64,000 nt of DNA from Trissonchulus latispiculum (Eukaryota; Nematoda; Enoplea; Enoplida; Ironidae): contig JASAND010030276.1 in NCBI GenBank assembly GCA_030248195.1, forward strand, positions 20,664 to 84,663. The letters run 5' to 3'. Under the pieces are notes generated by a model. It did not search any database and was not told the DNA's origin. It saw only the letters and a list, made by a program, of their open reading frames with translations. Shown here one piece after another: positions 25,401-33,999 of the stretch (position 1 is its first letter; each line of letters begins with the position of its first letter). A program made the position numbers and the translations under genes.

Positions 25401-28359
25401 GTTCCTCGTAACCCCAGTTCTGGTCAGTCTCGGCGACGCACACTGTGGGGTCGACCCACCTTGGAACTGGTATTGCATTGCCCACACTATTGACCATAGG
25501 TACCGTATCACCTGGGTGATAAGGTTCCAGTTGCTCGACCTCCTCAAGGGCATGACGCAGCTCTTTCTCGTTTAGGCGGGTGGCTGGATGGGTCGCCCAA
25601 CTAGCCAGGTGAGGATGCACTTGCGCGAAATTAACACCTAACTCAGCAGCATACCGAAACCCTTGTCGTTCCGTGACCGTAGTGACTGGTTCCGCTTGGC
25701 CGAGGGGTAGCCCCTTTGGTAATTGGGCCGTTCTGTCCAATGGATTATAAACCTTGATATAATTTACCTGAGAAGATACTTCTAAGACTCCAGGCACTGG
25801 GTAAACTTCGTAGTCCTCTAGGACCTCCTCTGATGGTTCGAACACAACTGCTTGATTAATAGCTGGTTTTACCGCACCACCAAGCCAACAACGAACCGGG
25901 ACCATAACTTCCGATCTAGGAGGGAGTTTGCATGTTTCCCGCATACAATAATATACCGTACAGGACACCGCTATACTGAAACGATTAGCTAAGGCCTGCA
26001 GGTCGCCTGGGGTCAGCAAGGGTACCTTCTTCCTGTCGCACAAAAGAAGGTGCTGATGAGGGAAGATCACCCAGTTATGGTCTGCCTGGAAGTCATAACC
26101 AATGATAAAGTCTTGTTGTAGACTATTGGTAACATTAAAAGTGTATTCATACTGAACGCCATGCAATTTGAAGGCAATCCGAGTGGTACCCAATATAGCT
26201 AGGCTCCGGTCGTCGGCAGCCGTAGCCACCTCCGTAGCTTTCGTCTCGTCCAGATGTAAGCGTTTGTTGCTATTAAGTTGATCGAAGAAATGTTTGGACA
26301 TCAAACAAATGTTGGCTCCTGTATCCAGCAGGGCTAGTGTCTTGATGCCTCGGACTTCCACAATCACATACGGACTTTTCTTCAAGGCAATATGAGTACA
26401 CTGCGAGACAAAGAAGGGGGCCGTCCCATTCAGGACCGAGAGGACCGCTCGGTTCAGGTGCTTAGTCTGCGCTGTGGGTTGCCCACTATCGTCCTCGTTG
26501 TCGCTGGCTTCTACATCTAAATTAAACTCGACTCGTTGAGCTGGGCTAAGGGCGGCTCGAAGTTGTTGCTCTAAGTCCCATATTCCGTATTTGTCCCCTA
26601 GGTCAGTAGAAGTCGCTTCTTGCTGGTCTACTGTGGCCGTATCGCGTTCGATTAGGTTTCCAGCCGGAGCGGTCGCTCCTGAGTTTGTTACAACCTCGTC
26701 CTGTTGTAGTACTGGAGCGTCTTCCCTATTAGTGGAAGTCTCTTCCTGCACCACAGGTGCCGGTTCCTCATCTACAGGTGTGCTATCCAGCACAATAATC
26801 TCATTCGGGTCGTTTAAGCGAATTCCCCGTCTACCCTTGCGGGGTTGCGGTGGGTCCTCCGACCAGATAGGCTGGTCTGGCTCACGGAAGGTTCCCTGCT
26901 GTTGAAGTTCTAAGGTCCGCTCGTAATCCTTCTGAACAAATTCGGCCAATAGTTGTTCAAAGCTCTGGGTAGACTGACGTACCTGGTCCGTCACGGACAT
27001 TACATTAACAGCCAATTGTTGAATCTGTTCGCCAATAGACTGGGCGACCACCTGCGCTTGTTCGACAGCTTGGTTGACAGTTGCCCAGCCTTGTCGAATT
27101 ACTGCATACTCCGGGGTTTCCAATAGGGCAAATCTATTACGGGTAGGTACACCGGATTGTGCCGGTGTTTTCGGATGTTTCGTCCCTTTTTCCACCTGTT
27201 CCCATTCACCCTGAGTATCTTTGCGCAATTTCAAAGGTGTTACTGGAGTAGCTCCAGACCTATGAACGTCAACTGGCGCTAACGTAAGACCCGAGGTACC
27301 AGATTCGTCATCCGATACGTCCGTTTCCGTTAGTTCTCTCCGACTAGGGTTGTTCGCTGCCGACCAGGGTTTCAAAGAACTCGCCCGCTTGGGTGGAGAC
27401 GCCCCAGTAATCACAATACTGGGCAGTTTCTTCGTACGGATGGGAGTTCCCGGCACTACCTGAGTGGTGACCGCCAGATCTGACGTTGGGGTTTCCCCAG
27501 TGCTTACTGCTGAAAGCCCAGTACCCGAGGACTGGTTTTCCCCAGGGCTTTTAGCTTGCTCCCTATTTACAGGGGCCTGGGTGTCCCCAGGGCTTTTGCA
27601 ATGAGCCCTGTCTCCTGATTGATTCTCTGTCCGAGTTGGCGTCCATTGTTGTAAGGGCCGGATAACCTCGATGGGGTCCGTTTGTACCTCCTTCGAGGTA
27701 GATGTCTTCCTTTGCCTCCGGGGTGCGCCCGCGCCAGGTTGCCTAGCACGAGTCTGCGCCGCCATAGCTGCGGAATTTTCCTGCCACTTCATGGCCTTAC
27801 GCACTGTAGCAAGCATATTCCATTCAGTACCGGGTGCTTGTTTCCACCGCCTATTATAGGGGACTGGGCGTTGGGAGGCCCCTCCGTCGCCAAAAGGTTT
27901 CACTTCTTTACGCCAGCGGTTCCAGTATTTATATGGCCGAAGGTTGCCTTCGCCATCATAGACTACGTCACCTCCATCTGGGAACCCTCCGTTTGCGAGG
28001 ACCACTTCCTCTTCTGGGAACCATTCAGCCCGTCGACGTACTTGCTTGCAAGTTTTACACGGACATTTCCATGGATTTACATCCCGATTTGTGTCCTTAT
28101 TCAAATATAAGCAGACAGGTTCCTGGTCCTGTGGGGGAAGGGGGTCGCCTCCTTCACCCTCACTTTCCGAGTCACTACTCCATAAACCACCATGGTTCCA
28201 ATAGGGTTCGTTATCAGGCTTGTTAGAAAAATTAGAATTAGTAACAACAAAAGCTTGGACCGCACAGACCATTTCACCAGACGGCTTTGTCGGTGCGGGA
28301 CACGGGGCCAGGTCTACTGCCCGTGCCCCGCATTCTCGTTTCCCGTTTCCGGGAAACCT
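22423..28359 (-). CDS. pol: Ty3/gypsy Pol polyprotein (protease, RT, RNase H, integrase)
   Basis: An open frame of 1,949 codons from the first ATG (28272), extending upstream to 28359 where it overlaps gag by 46 nt; it is presumably made by -1 frameshift. Residue positions are counted from 28272. About 640 residues of polar, Pro/Glu-rich sequence of no known fold come first, then the aspartic protease (LLDTGANICLM, about 648), reverse transcriptase (VYIDDVL, about 1194), RNase H (SSDASKQGFGA, about 1341), and integrase: an H-H-C-C finger (about 1595-1640), catalytic AMDVMHF, LTDQGPNF and VVERFNR with D-35-E spacing, and a GPY/F-like C-terminal segment (KYEGPYRVL). It copies element RNA to DNA and inserts it. 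The long N-terminal extension before protease is unusual. Frame intact. Confidence 0.93.
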   Translation of the reverse strand, partial: RFPGNGKRECGARAVDLAPCPAPTKPSGEMVCAVQAFVVTNSNFSNKPDNEPYWNHGGLWSSDSESEGEGGDPLPPQDQEPVCLYLNKDTNRDVNPWKCPCKTCKQVRRRAEWFPEEEVVLANGGFPDGGDVVYDGEGNLRPYKYWNRWRKEVKPFGDGGASQRPVPYNRRWKQAPGTEWNMLATVRKAMKWQENSAAMAAQTRARQPGAGAPRRQRKTSTSKEVQTDPIEVIRPLQQWTPTRTENQSGDRAHCKSPGDTQAPVNREQAKSPGENQSSGTGLSAVSTGETPTSDLAVTTQVVPGTPIRTKKLPSIVITGASPPKRASSLKPWSAANNPSRRELTETDVSDDESGTSGLTLAPVDVHRSGATPVTPLKLRKDTQGEWEQVEKGTKHPKTPAQSGVPTRNRFALLETPEYAVIRQGWATVNQAVEQAQVVAQSIGEQIQQLAVNVMSVTDQVRQSTQSFEQLLAEFVQKDYERTLELQQQGTFREPDQPIWSEDPPQPRKGRRGIRLNDPNEIIVLDSTPVDEEPAPVVQEETSTNREDAPVLQQDEVVTNSGATAPAGNLIERDTATVDQQEATSTDLGDKYGIWDLEQQLRAALSPAQRVEFNLDVEASDNEDDSGQPTAQTKHLNRAVLSVLNGTAPFFVSQCTHIALKKSPYVIVEVRGIKTLALLDTGANICLMSKHFFDQLNSNKRLHLDETKATEVATAADDRSLAILGTTRIAFKLHGVQYEYTFNVTNSLQQDFIIGYDFQADHNWVIFPHQHLLLCDRKKVPLLTPGDLQALANRFSIAVSCTVYYCMRETCKLPPRSEVMVPVRCWLGGAVKPAINQAVVFEPSEEVLEDYEVYPVPGVLEVSSQVNYIKVYNPLDRTAQLPKGLPLGQAEPVTTVTERQGFRYAAELGVNFAQVHPHLASWATHPATRLNEKELRHALEEVEQLEPYHPGDTVPMVNSVGNAIPVPRWVDPTVCVAETDQNWGYEEPPALTEKGLQAFNDMHYSADEMTSQPMPSLEERQQFIDENVDFDSMFLDDEGKAALRDILVEFYDVVARPGNPGRTKVDQHVIDTGKEGPVKGRSYRYNPKDKAEIEKHIRAMLDEGVCSPSTSPWSSPCILVGKKDGTTRLVIDYRRLNKITKKDNYPLPKIDEILDQLQGAVIFSTIDLAAGYWQVEVYPEHREKTAFVSHMGLFHMNVMPFGLCNAPATFQRLMEKVLTDLPVYIDDVLIPSTDQEAHLTMIRSTLTRLRDNGLRIKLKKCCFARESVPFLGHYVGRNGISVDPDKVKAVSQLKPPKDVKGIRSFLGMCGYYRRFVLNYAKVAAPLTDLLKKGVPFVWSEACQHAFEELKRHLTQAPVLAFPDFDKTFYVSSDASKQGFGAILEQQFSVPRSADKPNGPRVLRERPVAYASRTLTQGEKGYSATEMEAFAALWGCQKFRHYLSCKQFILRTDHQAVRDLLNNIKALGQGKLAKFALSMLEFDFTVEYRPGRENVGPDCLSRLDPIDEPEDSEHEATAAMYPPEVFALTAALPAPPTLLTWKRELRDEEEFAILLDFLEQKRLPTNRQEAQEVKKLRSTFFIRDGVLYRWHLNKHAERRGLPFPTVVVPKVQREQLLQEVHSDFTTGGHRAHQNAMASLETRYWWPRMSQDLEDFIAQCKPCAKFNQGPRRHQATMQNTVVVRRPLDVVAMDVMHFTQKETNRGNTCVLCIVDYLTRYAEAFAMPNERAETTAYWYFNGFVARWGVPARVLTDQGPNFMSVFLRALVDASGSERLRTTAYHPQTNGVVERFNRTIRSLVAKYVNCFQSDWDDYLPWGLSIYRATIHSATKETPHFLMTGRDYRYPLDNFFQLPGEEGTTQNYSDARSQLLARMNEAWQLAHEALQEAALVNKERYDLKATPVEYKPGTLVMLNIENKNVPTGLSKKLRPKYEGPYRVLDKISVTNYRIARTNGLSDPVVVNINRLKPFLDAPVKLPVVTL
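28295..28344 (-). promoter_or_regulatory. -1 ribosomal frameshift signal between gag and pol
   Basis: On the minus strand the heptamer G_GGA_AAC (28344-28338) sits in gag phase as X_XXY_YYZ. A 6-nt spacer follows, then a 12-bp stem (28331-28320 with 28306-28295, one G-U pair) closing a 13-nt loop. The gag stop is at 28316-28314, and the pol frame is open from 28359, exactly -1. All parts of a classical programmed frameshift site are present; activity is inferred. Confidence 0.8.
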
Positions 28360-30701
28360 TCATACCGACGTGGACCTACATAACCCCGGCTAATAGAACG
28401 GGGTCTAATTGGTTGTTGTCGTTGATTCCGTTGGGCCTGCTGGCCTTGATCATTCTGACTCAGGTATTGCAGGTAGTCCGGACACTGTTGTTGCCTATGG
28501 CCGACCAAACCGCATTGCCAACACCTGCCCATAGGCTGGCGTGGTGGTGGTCGTTCGTCATTCCGTTGGTAACCCTGGGTACGATTCTGGTTCTGCTGTT
28601 GAATCCGCTGTTGGTCCTGTTGGGGTCGCCCCTGAGTAGCATTATAGCCTCGTGGTCCCTGACTCTGGGCACTAAAGACCATAACGGCCTGTTCCTTATC
28701 CAGTTCTACCTGTACTGACTCCACAATATGGAGAGCCCGAGTGATCAAGTCGTTCTCCCGCACATGGGGCCAGAATTGAATGTCGGCCAGTGGGGCCGCC
28801 ATTCTAGAACGTAGATCCGCTTTCAAGCCTCTTTTGAACTGAGCCACTACCTTCTTTTCCCGATCAAAACCAGGTTCAAACGGAAAGGCTTGCACCGCTA
28901 GCAAGCGCAGCGCTGCCATATAGTCGTGTGGCTTTTCACGCGGTTCCTGCATCCGGCTATAAAATTGCTCTGCGTATTGCTCCGTCGTAACAGGCAAGGG
29001 TTCATACAGTTGTCGGATCCTAGTCACTAGGTCCTCGAAAGTATCCGGTGGACAGGGAGTCATCGACTCTTTGACCTTGTCATCAAGTAAGGTCCACAAA
29101 ATTCTATACTTCATACCGGCTGGCACGTCATGAACCTTTACTGTGGTTTCGAAATTCGCCAACCAGCTAGTAAACTTGATGTTACTCTGTGACCCTTGAA
29201 AGGGTTTAACCCCCTTAAAGCCCTTCAAGTATTCGCCCAGATGTTTGAAACTCTCGTATGAAGAGGGTTCTCGCTGCTCCAAAGTACGTGGTCGTTGCGA
29301 CCGCTCTCGCCGAGAGGCAGGGTAATCCCGATCCCGTGAATAGCGCCTAGGGCTAGGCGTTCTACGCACGGGTGACGGGGACTGATAGCCCCGTGATGGC
29401 GTTCTAGACCGCCGCATATCATCTCTCCGCCGGCGGGGTTGCGCCCCCGGCGAACCTCTTACCTGGTCATCAGATGAATCCAGATCTACAATTGGTGGGG
29501 CCCGTTGTTGGCTCCCTCGGCGGCTACGAACCGGCTCCGGGCTCGGCTGCCGGGCTGGCTTAGACTGCTCCATTTGGAACGGGGGAGCCCATGCGTCCGG
29601 GTCCATGTTGGGATTGGGCCACATACGCAATAGCTCCATGCAAACTCGGGGAAAGTTCTGTTCAAGTGCCTCCCATGTTTCTTGCGGGATCTCCGCTATC
29701 CAAGCTGTGAGCAAGCCTCTGATCACACTGTATTCCTGTTCAGTCAGGCCTCTCACTCGGAAAAGGCCAGCGGTATCAGGCGTTTGGGGCCGGTGTCGGA
29801 CCGGTACAGTGGGTTGGTCTCGTAGCGGGACCACCCACGCATCCATGGGTCCGCGCACTTTCGGTTTCCGATCCTGTTCTGGTTCTGGGTCACCCCCGTC
29901 CGGCCGTTGACCACTGCTAGCCCGTTTCGGGCGCTTTGACCGTGTGAGGTCGATATGGGCGGTTGAGCGATACCGTGGGCCAGACACTGCTGGTTCACTA
30001 GGGCCGGCTAGCCCCGATTGTCGCGAGGGTCCGCCCCCCTCTTGCCGTCGAGGCTTAGAGCGGGTAAACGGAGGGAATGGCCTCGCTCCTGGTTGCCTGC
30101 GTATGATGGAACTATCCGACCCCAACCGTGGTCGCTGCTGGAATAAGTTCAATTCCAGTTGATTTACAAAAGCTCTTAAATCCGAGACATCGGACATACC
30201 TGGCACCGGTGCTGCTAACGGATCCCTATCGGGTTCTCTGTCCCGGAGAGTAGAATCAATCCGAGCCAGTTTAAGCCGAAGAAACTCCAGTTGATCTCTA
30301 ATACTTGCCTGTTCGTCCCATTCCTCCTCGATAACTTCACCCTGATCGGTGGGTGACAGGAATTCATCGGTCTTCTGTGAGGCCTCATCTTCTTGTTGGT
30401 CGTCGTGACCCTGATCCATGACATCTTCAAATAATTCCCCCCTTTTTGAAGCCTTATTTTTGGCGGAGTCTGATCGCAGGTACGGTCTACTAAGCGTAGC
30501 GCTTGTAGATGCAGGGCCCGCTGAGGCCTGGCTGGCCGAGGATTGAGTGGAGGAATTCTTACTCAGTGTAGATGGAGGAAATAACCGCCCGAACCCACCT
30601 GCGTTCAAGGGTCGGTTGTCCGCCGCGTCACTTGAAGAGGCCGTATCGGCCGGCTTGGTCGAAGCCTTTGACGTTTTCACAGGTGAATGTTGGACAGACA
30701 T
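28314..30701 (-). CDS. gag: Ty3/gypsy Gag polyprotein
   Basis: 795 residues, the structural protein that packages element RNA. The N-terminal two thirds is Ser/Arg/Pro-rich and disordered-looking (SR-like RDRDYPASRRERSQRPR near 450). A retrotransposon gag/capsid-like helical region lies at about 485-640 (FTSWLANFETTVKV onward), and a single CCHC zinc knuckle (CWQCGLVGHRQQQC) at about 725. The start is the first ATG of the frame, 256 bases inside the 5' LTR end. At nearly 800 residues it is long for Ty3/gypsy Gag, mainly because of the disordered region. Confidence 0.9.
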   Translation of the reverse strand: MSVQHSPVKTSKASTKPADTASSSDAADNRPLNAGGFGRLFPPSTLSKNSSTQSSASQASAGPASTSATLSRPYLRSDSAKNKASKRGELFEDVMDQGHDDQQEDEASQKTDEFLSPTDQGEVIEEEWDEQASIRDQLEFLRLKLARIDSTLRDREPDRDPLAAPVPGMSDVSDLRAFVNQLELNLFQQRPRLGSDSSIIRRQPGARPFPPFTRSKPRRQEGGGPSRQSGLAGPSEPAVSGPRYRSTAHIDLTRSKRPKRASSGQRPDGGDPEPEQDRKPKVRGPMDAWVVPLRDQPTVPVRHRPQTPDTAGLFRVRGLTEQEYSVIRGLLTAWIAEIPQETWEALEQNFPRVCMELLRMWPNPNMDPDAWAPPFQMEQSKPARQPSPEPVRSRRGSQQRAPPIVDLDSSDDQVRGSPGAQPRRRRDDMRRSRTPSRGYQSPSPVRRTPSPRRYSRDRDYPASRRERSQRPRTLEQREPSSYESFKHLGEYLKGFKGVKPFQGSQSNIKFTSWLANFETTVKVHDVPAGMKYRILWTLLDDKVKESMTPCPPDTFEDLVTRIRQLYEPLPVTTEQYAEQFYSRMQEPREKPHDYMAALRLLAVQAFPFEPGFDREKKVVAQFKRGLKADLRSRMAAPLADIQFWPHVRENDLITRALHIVESVQVELDKEQAVMVFSAQSQGPRGYNATQGRPQQDQQRIQQQNQNRTQGYQRNDERPPPRQPMGRCWQCGLVGHRQQQCPDYLQYLSQNDQGQQAQRNQRQQPIRPRSISRGYVGPRRYEGFPETGNENAGHGQ

Positions 30702-30956
30702 TTATATAGGAATCGAAGAAAAATTACACAAAATGTAAACCCAACAATTAAGCACGTACAATTAATTAAAATAGAAAAGCGAGTTAAAATGGAACACTTA
30801 AAAGAACAATTAAATGACTGACACAATATAAATACCAGGAGATCAAATCTGAGAAGACAAAAAGAAGAAAAACAAGTACACTACTATTATGACAAAAGCA
30901 GAAAAATAAAAAGAGCCGAACTGAGAAAAGAAAAAGGTCGAAGACTGGCAGCCTAA
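30702..30956 (-). other. Leader of the 14.3-kb element
   Basis: An untranslated stretch of 255 bases between 5' LTR and gag ATG. Immediately after the LTR (minus strand) it reads ttaggctgccagtc, which does not begin with the TGG of a usual tRNA 3'-end primer site. Confidence 0.7.
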
Positions 30957-32138
30957 TGTAAAGTTGGAAGTGTATGGACAACCAGACTTTACGGGTGGAA
31001 ACTGTGCGCGTATGGAAACGACGAACCTGGAGGAGACTTATGTTCCAGTCGACCTGGGCAGATCTCGCCAAGAAATTAAATAAGCCTAACAAACTACCAA
31101 ACGAGCTGACTAAAGGGCCAAATGACTGCCTTACTACTGGACTACTAAGAAACTTTGATTAAATTAAATACACGCTCAGTGAATAATTAGCCTACCTGGG
31201 TCAAGAAATAACTCAGAGCCCTACCTACCGACTATACAGTTCTATAACTAAATATACCCTAATGGCTCAGCTACTGAGACCACATTTAATAAGGAATAGA
31301 CAAAGGGAGAGACTCCCGAAAATGACACAAGAGAATAAATTTTGACAACAGGACAATCATCGATAAAGTTTACAGAGCACAGAAAATATCAGAAAAATAT
31401 AGCTCTCACAAACGGATGATTTCGAGTAAGACACAGGTAAGTTTTAAACACAGTTACAAAATAATTTAAAAGCATAGATTCAACTCAAGAGTAATTTAGA
31501 CCCTACAAAAATAGCTACTATCCCAAATAATGCTACACTAAGCCGTCGCGGCTGCTCAGTCTATGAGGTGTGACATATTAAAACCCTTTTCTAAAATAAG
31601 CAACCATATTAGATACTAATTAAAAGGGGGATCAAAACACGGAAAAGCACCGCTAATAAATTTTGGTCGACCCACGAGGTCGCCTCGGAGTCTAAAAAGG
31701 AAAGTAAAAACAAATCAATACTTACTGCACTGAAGGGGGTCCAAATTGGAAAGCACAAAATAACACGCATAAAATAGGGCCACTAAGAAAGAGACGGCCG
31801 CACGCTAGAGCTCAGAGAGACAAGACTGAGCGAAGAGAGAAAATAGACTGAAAGGACTAGTTTAGACGTGTGTTGGTGGAACGGGATTGGTTGATTTTTG
31901 AGACCCTCTCGCAGACCCGACTATGCACTTCCACAAGGCTAGCTCAACAGCGCCACCTAGTCGCTAAGTGGGCTGAATAAAACATAGCGCATCTAAACAC
32001 AGTAAAACAAACATTTTTAGACTAATTTCAACCCAAATTTACACAAAACATATTTCACACTAAAATTACCACTCTTACTAAAATTTCACATTCAAATAAA
32101 CTCACTAAAACATACACACATCACACTCACACATTACA
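30957..32138 (-). repeat. 5' LTR of the 14.3-kb element
   Basis: 1,182 bp, TGTAATG...CTTTACA on the minus strand, the correct TG...CA ends. The same 3' end (CAACTTTACA) is seen independently in the solo LTR at 49234-50405, which fixes this boundary. Promoter and polyadenylation sites should lie here, but I could not place them. Confidence 0.92.
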
Positions 32139-32142
32139 GACC

Positions 32143-33404
32143 CTTGTGGAAGCAAATTTGGGTACCCCCTTGTGGAAGCAATTTTTCCTAAGTGTACTTT
32201 TGAAAGCGATATTTGCTTTTTTTTACGAACAACAGCGAGTTTTTAGCAAAAACAGCGTGTTTGGACGTGTTTAGCCAAAATAGTGATTATTAGGTGACAA
32301 ATGCCGGCGAACCCAAATTTTTGAAATTGTAGTCGTAAAACATACTTTTGGACAATTTTCTTACCTCTTCCAGCCAATTTTCTTTCCCCTTGTGGGAGCA
32401 ATTTCCGGACCCCTTGCGGGCGACTTCGTCGAGGGGAGATTCCCTTCTTTCCCCTCTTATTCACCTGTGTTACGTACTATGTTTATCAACCAATGAACAG
32501 TTATCAGAATGAAAAATGGCCATAATCAAAATACAGCATAGATTTACACAAAAATTTCTGCGAAATTTTAAGAATTTTATTTTCCGTGAACGAACCCCAG
32601 AATTTCATTGATCGGCTTTTCTAAGTTTGTTTCATGATTCCAAAAAGTGTGGATATTGTTGAGGATTACTTGACAGTTCGAGTAGTGTTGTAGTCTCACC
32701 CCAGAACCGAGTTTACCCCCTCTCCAACCGGGTTGTCCACTCTACCCAAAAATCCGTTTTTCGGAAAGTAGTAACAAAGCTGGGTAAAAAGCGGAAAATC
32801 TGGCATTTCCTGGGGCTCTTTCGCTTCAAAAAGCGTCGCGGCTATGCTGATCAATAATTTTATAAGCAGGTATATTATTGGTAGTGTCTAGTCTCTCTGG
32901 CCTAGTCTAGTCACTAATTTGGTGCTGACAAGTTACAGCCTAAAATAAATCTGGTTCCACGCTGGAAGGTTGACTGTCTGTTTAGTGAGATAATGCTCAG
33001 TATAAAGCTGGTCCCCTGAAAGTTCACAATTTAACAGTGGTATAAACCGCTTACCAGTCTGCTCAGATCTGTTCAAAAATCTACAGTAAGTCAATTTATA
33101 GGTGGCGATATTATGTCATGTGTGTGAAAAGTACGTGTGTGAAAATTCATGAAATTATGTGTAAAAGTGCTGAAGTCGGGCGGGACTGGAAGATGTGATG
33201 AAAAGCTTCCCTGGGCTGGGATCGTTCCACCTATGTACTTTCAAGTTTTTAGTAGAGCATCCTACCAACTAAGCTACATACTAAAGCAACAAGACTATGC
33301 GGAATTTGTTAAAGGTTCCAAGTTATAGACAAGAAAAATAAGCATAGCATTTGGCATAGCATCATTTATTAGAGATCTTCTAAAACCACAAAAAATTATG
33401 TAGC
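32143..33404. other. Gene-free interval with ccccttgtggaagc repeats
   Basis: 32143-32460 holds irregular copies of ccccttgtggaagcaattt separated by AT-rich sequence, likely part of a MITE into which the LTR element inserted. The rest is AT-rich with no recognisable gene, apart from the tRNA-like relic at 33222-33297. Confidence 0.45.
33222..33297 (-). pseudogene. tRNA-derived sequence (SINE or tRNA relic)
   Basis: On the minus strand an exact RNA polymerase III box A (TAGCTTAGTTGG) is followed about 40 bases later by a degenerate box B (GGAACGATCC). The arms do not close into a full cloverleaf, so this is more likely a tRNA-derived SINE head or a decayed tRNA gene than a working tRNA. Confidence 0.35.
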
Positions 33405-33410
33405 ATCCTC

Positions 33411-33800
33411 ATACATTAACATAGGGCCGGGTCCTGGAGGGGCTTGTCCAAAGGAAGTTTTGAGGGGGCTTGTACCTTGAGCTGAAATTGTCAGGGGGGC
33501 TTGCATCTCAAAAAATAAACGTAAAAATATTCGAAAAATTGACGCTAATTTTCTTAAAATTTGCAATTTTTTATTAAAACTAGCAACAAAATCTTCAATT
33601 TTTAGAAAACATTGAAATTTTTGCCCGATTTTCACGAAAAATTAAAAATTGTAGCTAAAAACTTACGGCGAAGCGGAAAATTAGTGCAAAAACTACTTTT
33701 TTCCGGCTATTTTTGCTTACTCCTTGGCCACTTTCGTTACCTCCTGTCCCCGACGGCGGCAGGGCTTGTACCTTGTCCGGGCTGGAGGGGAAGGCTTGAT
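33411..33800. repeat. Second copy of the G-rich short interspersed element
   Basis: It starts atacattaaca like the copy at 2801 and has agggg-cttgtacc blocks at both ends. It is flanked by atcctc (33405-33410 and 33801-33806), a possible 6-bp target duplication. A third, diverged and inverted relative seems to lie near 51490-51600. Confidence 0.45.
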
Positions 33801-33999
33801 ATCCTCGAGATCCCCCAGCCTTAATCTATGAGCACCCTGATTCTTGGACTTCGCTTCTCCGCCTCTCAGAAACAAACTGCGTCCGGAGAGCAGCATCACA
33901 TGGGTCTTATAGTTACAGGCCACAACAACGATGCCAAAACATTTGCAGGCAAAACTAATTATTTTAATAATGGAGGAATGCGTTATTTGCATGTTTTAG

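Larger units (their letters stand above)
17813..32138 (-). mobile_element. 14.3-kb Ty3/gypsy LTR retrotransposon
   Basis: A complete element on the minus strand: 5' LTR 30957-32138, leader, gag 28314-30701, pol 22423-28359, a 3.4-kb non-coding block, and 3' LTR 17813-19012. The flanking target duplication GACC (17809-17812 and 32139-32142) marks it as one insertion. Domain order protease-RT-RNase H-integrase places it in Ty3/gypsy (Metaviridae-like). Both main frames are uninterrupted, so it may be recently active, although the LTRs show scattered substitutions and small indels. A tRNA primer site beginning TGG was not found next to the 5' LTR, so priming is unexplained. Confidence 0.93.
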
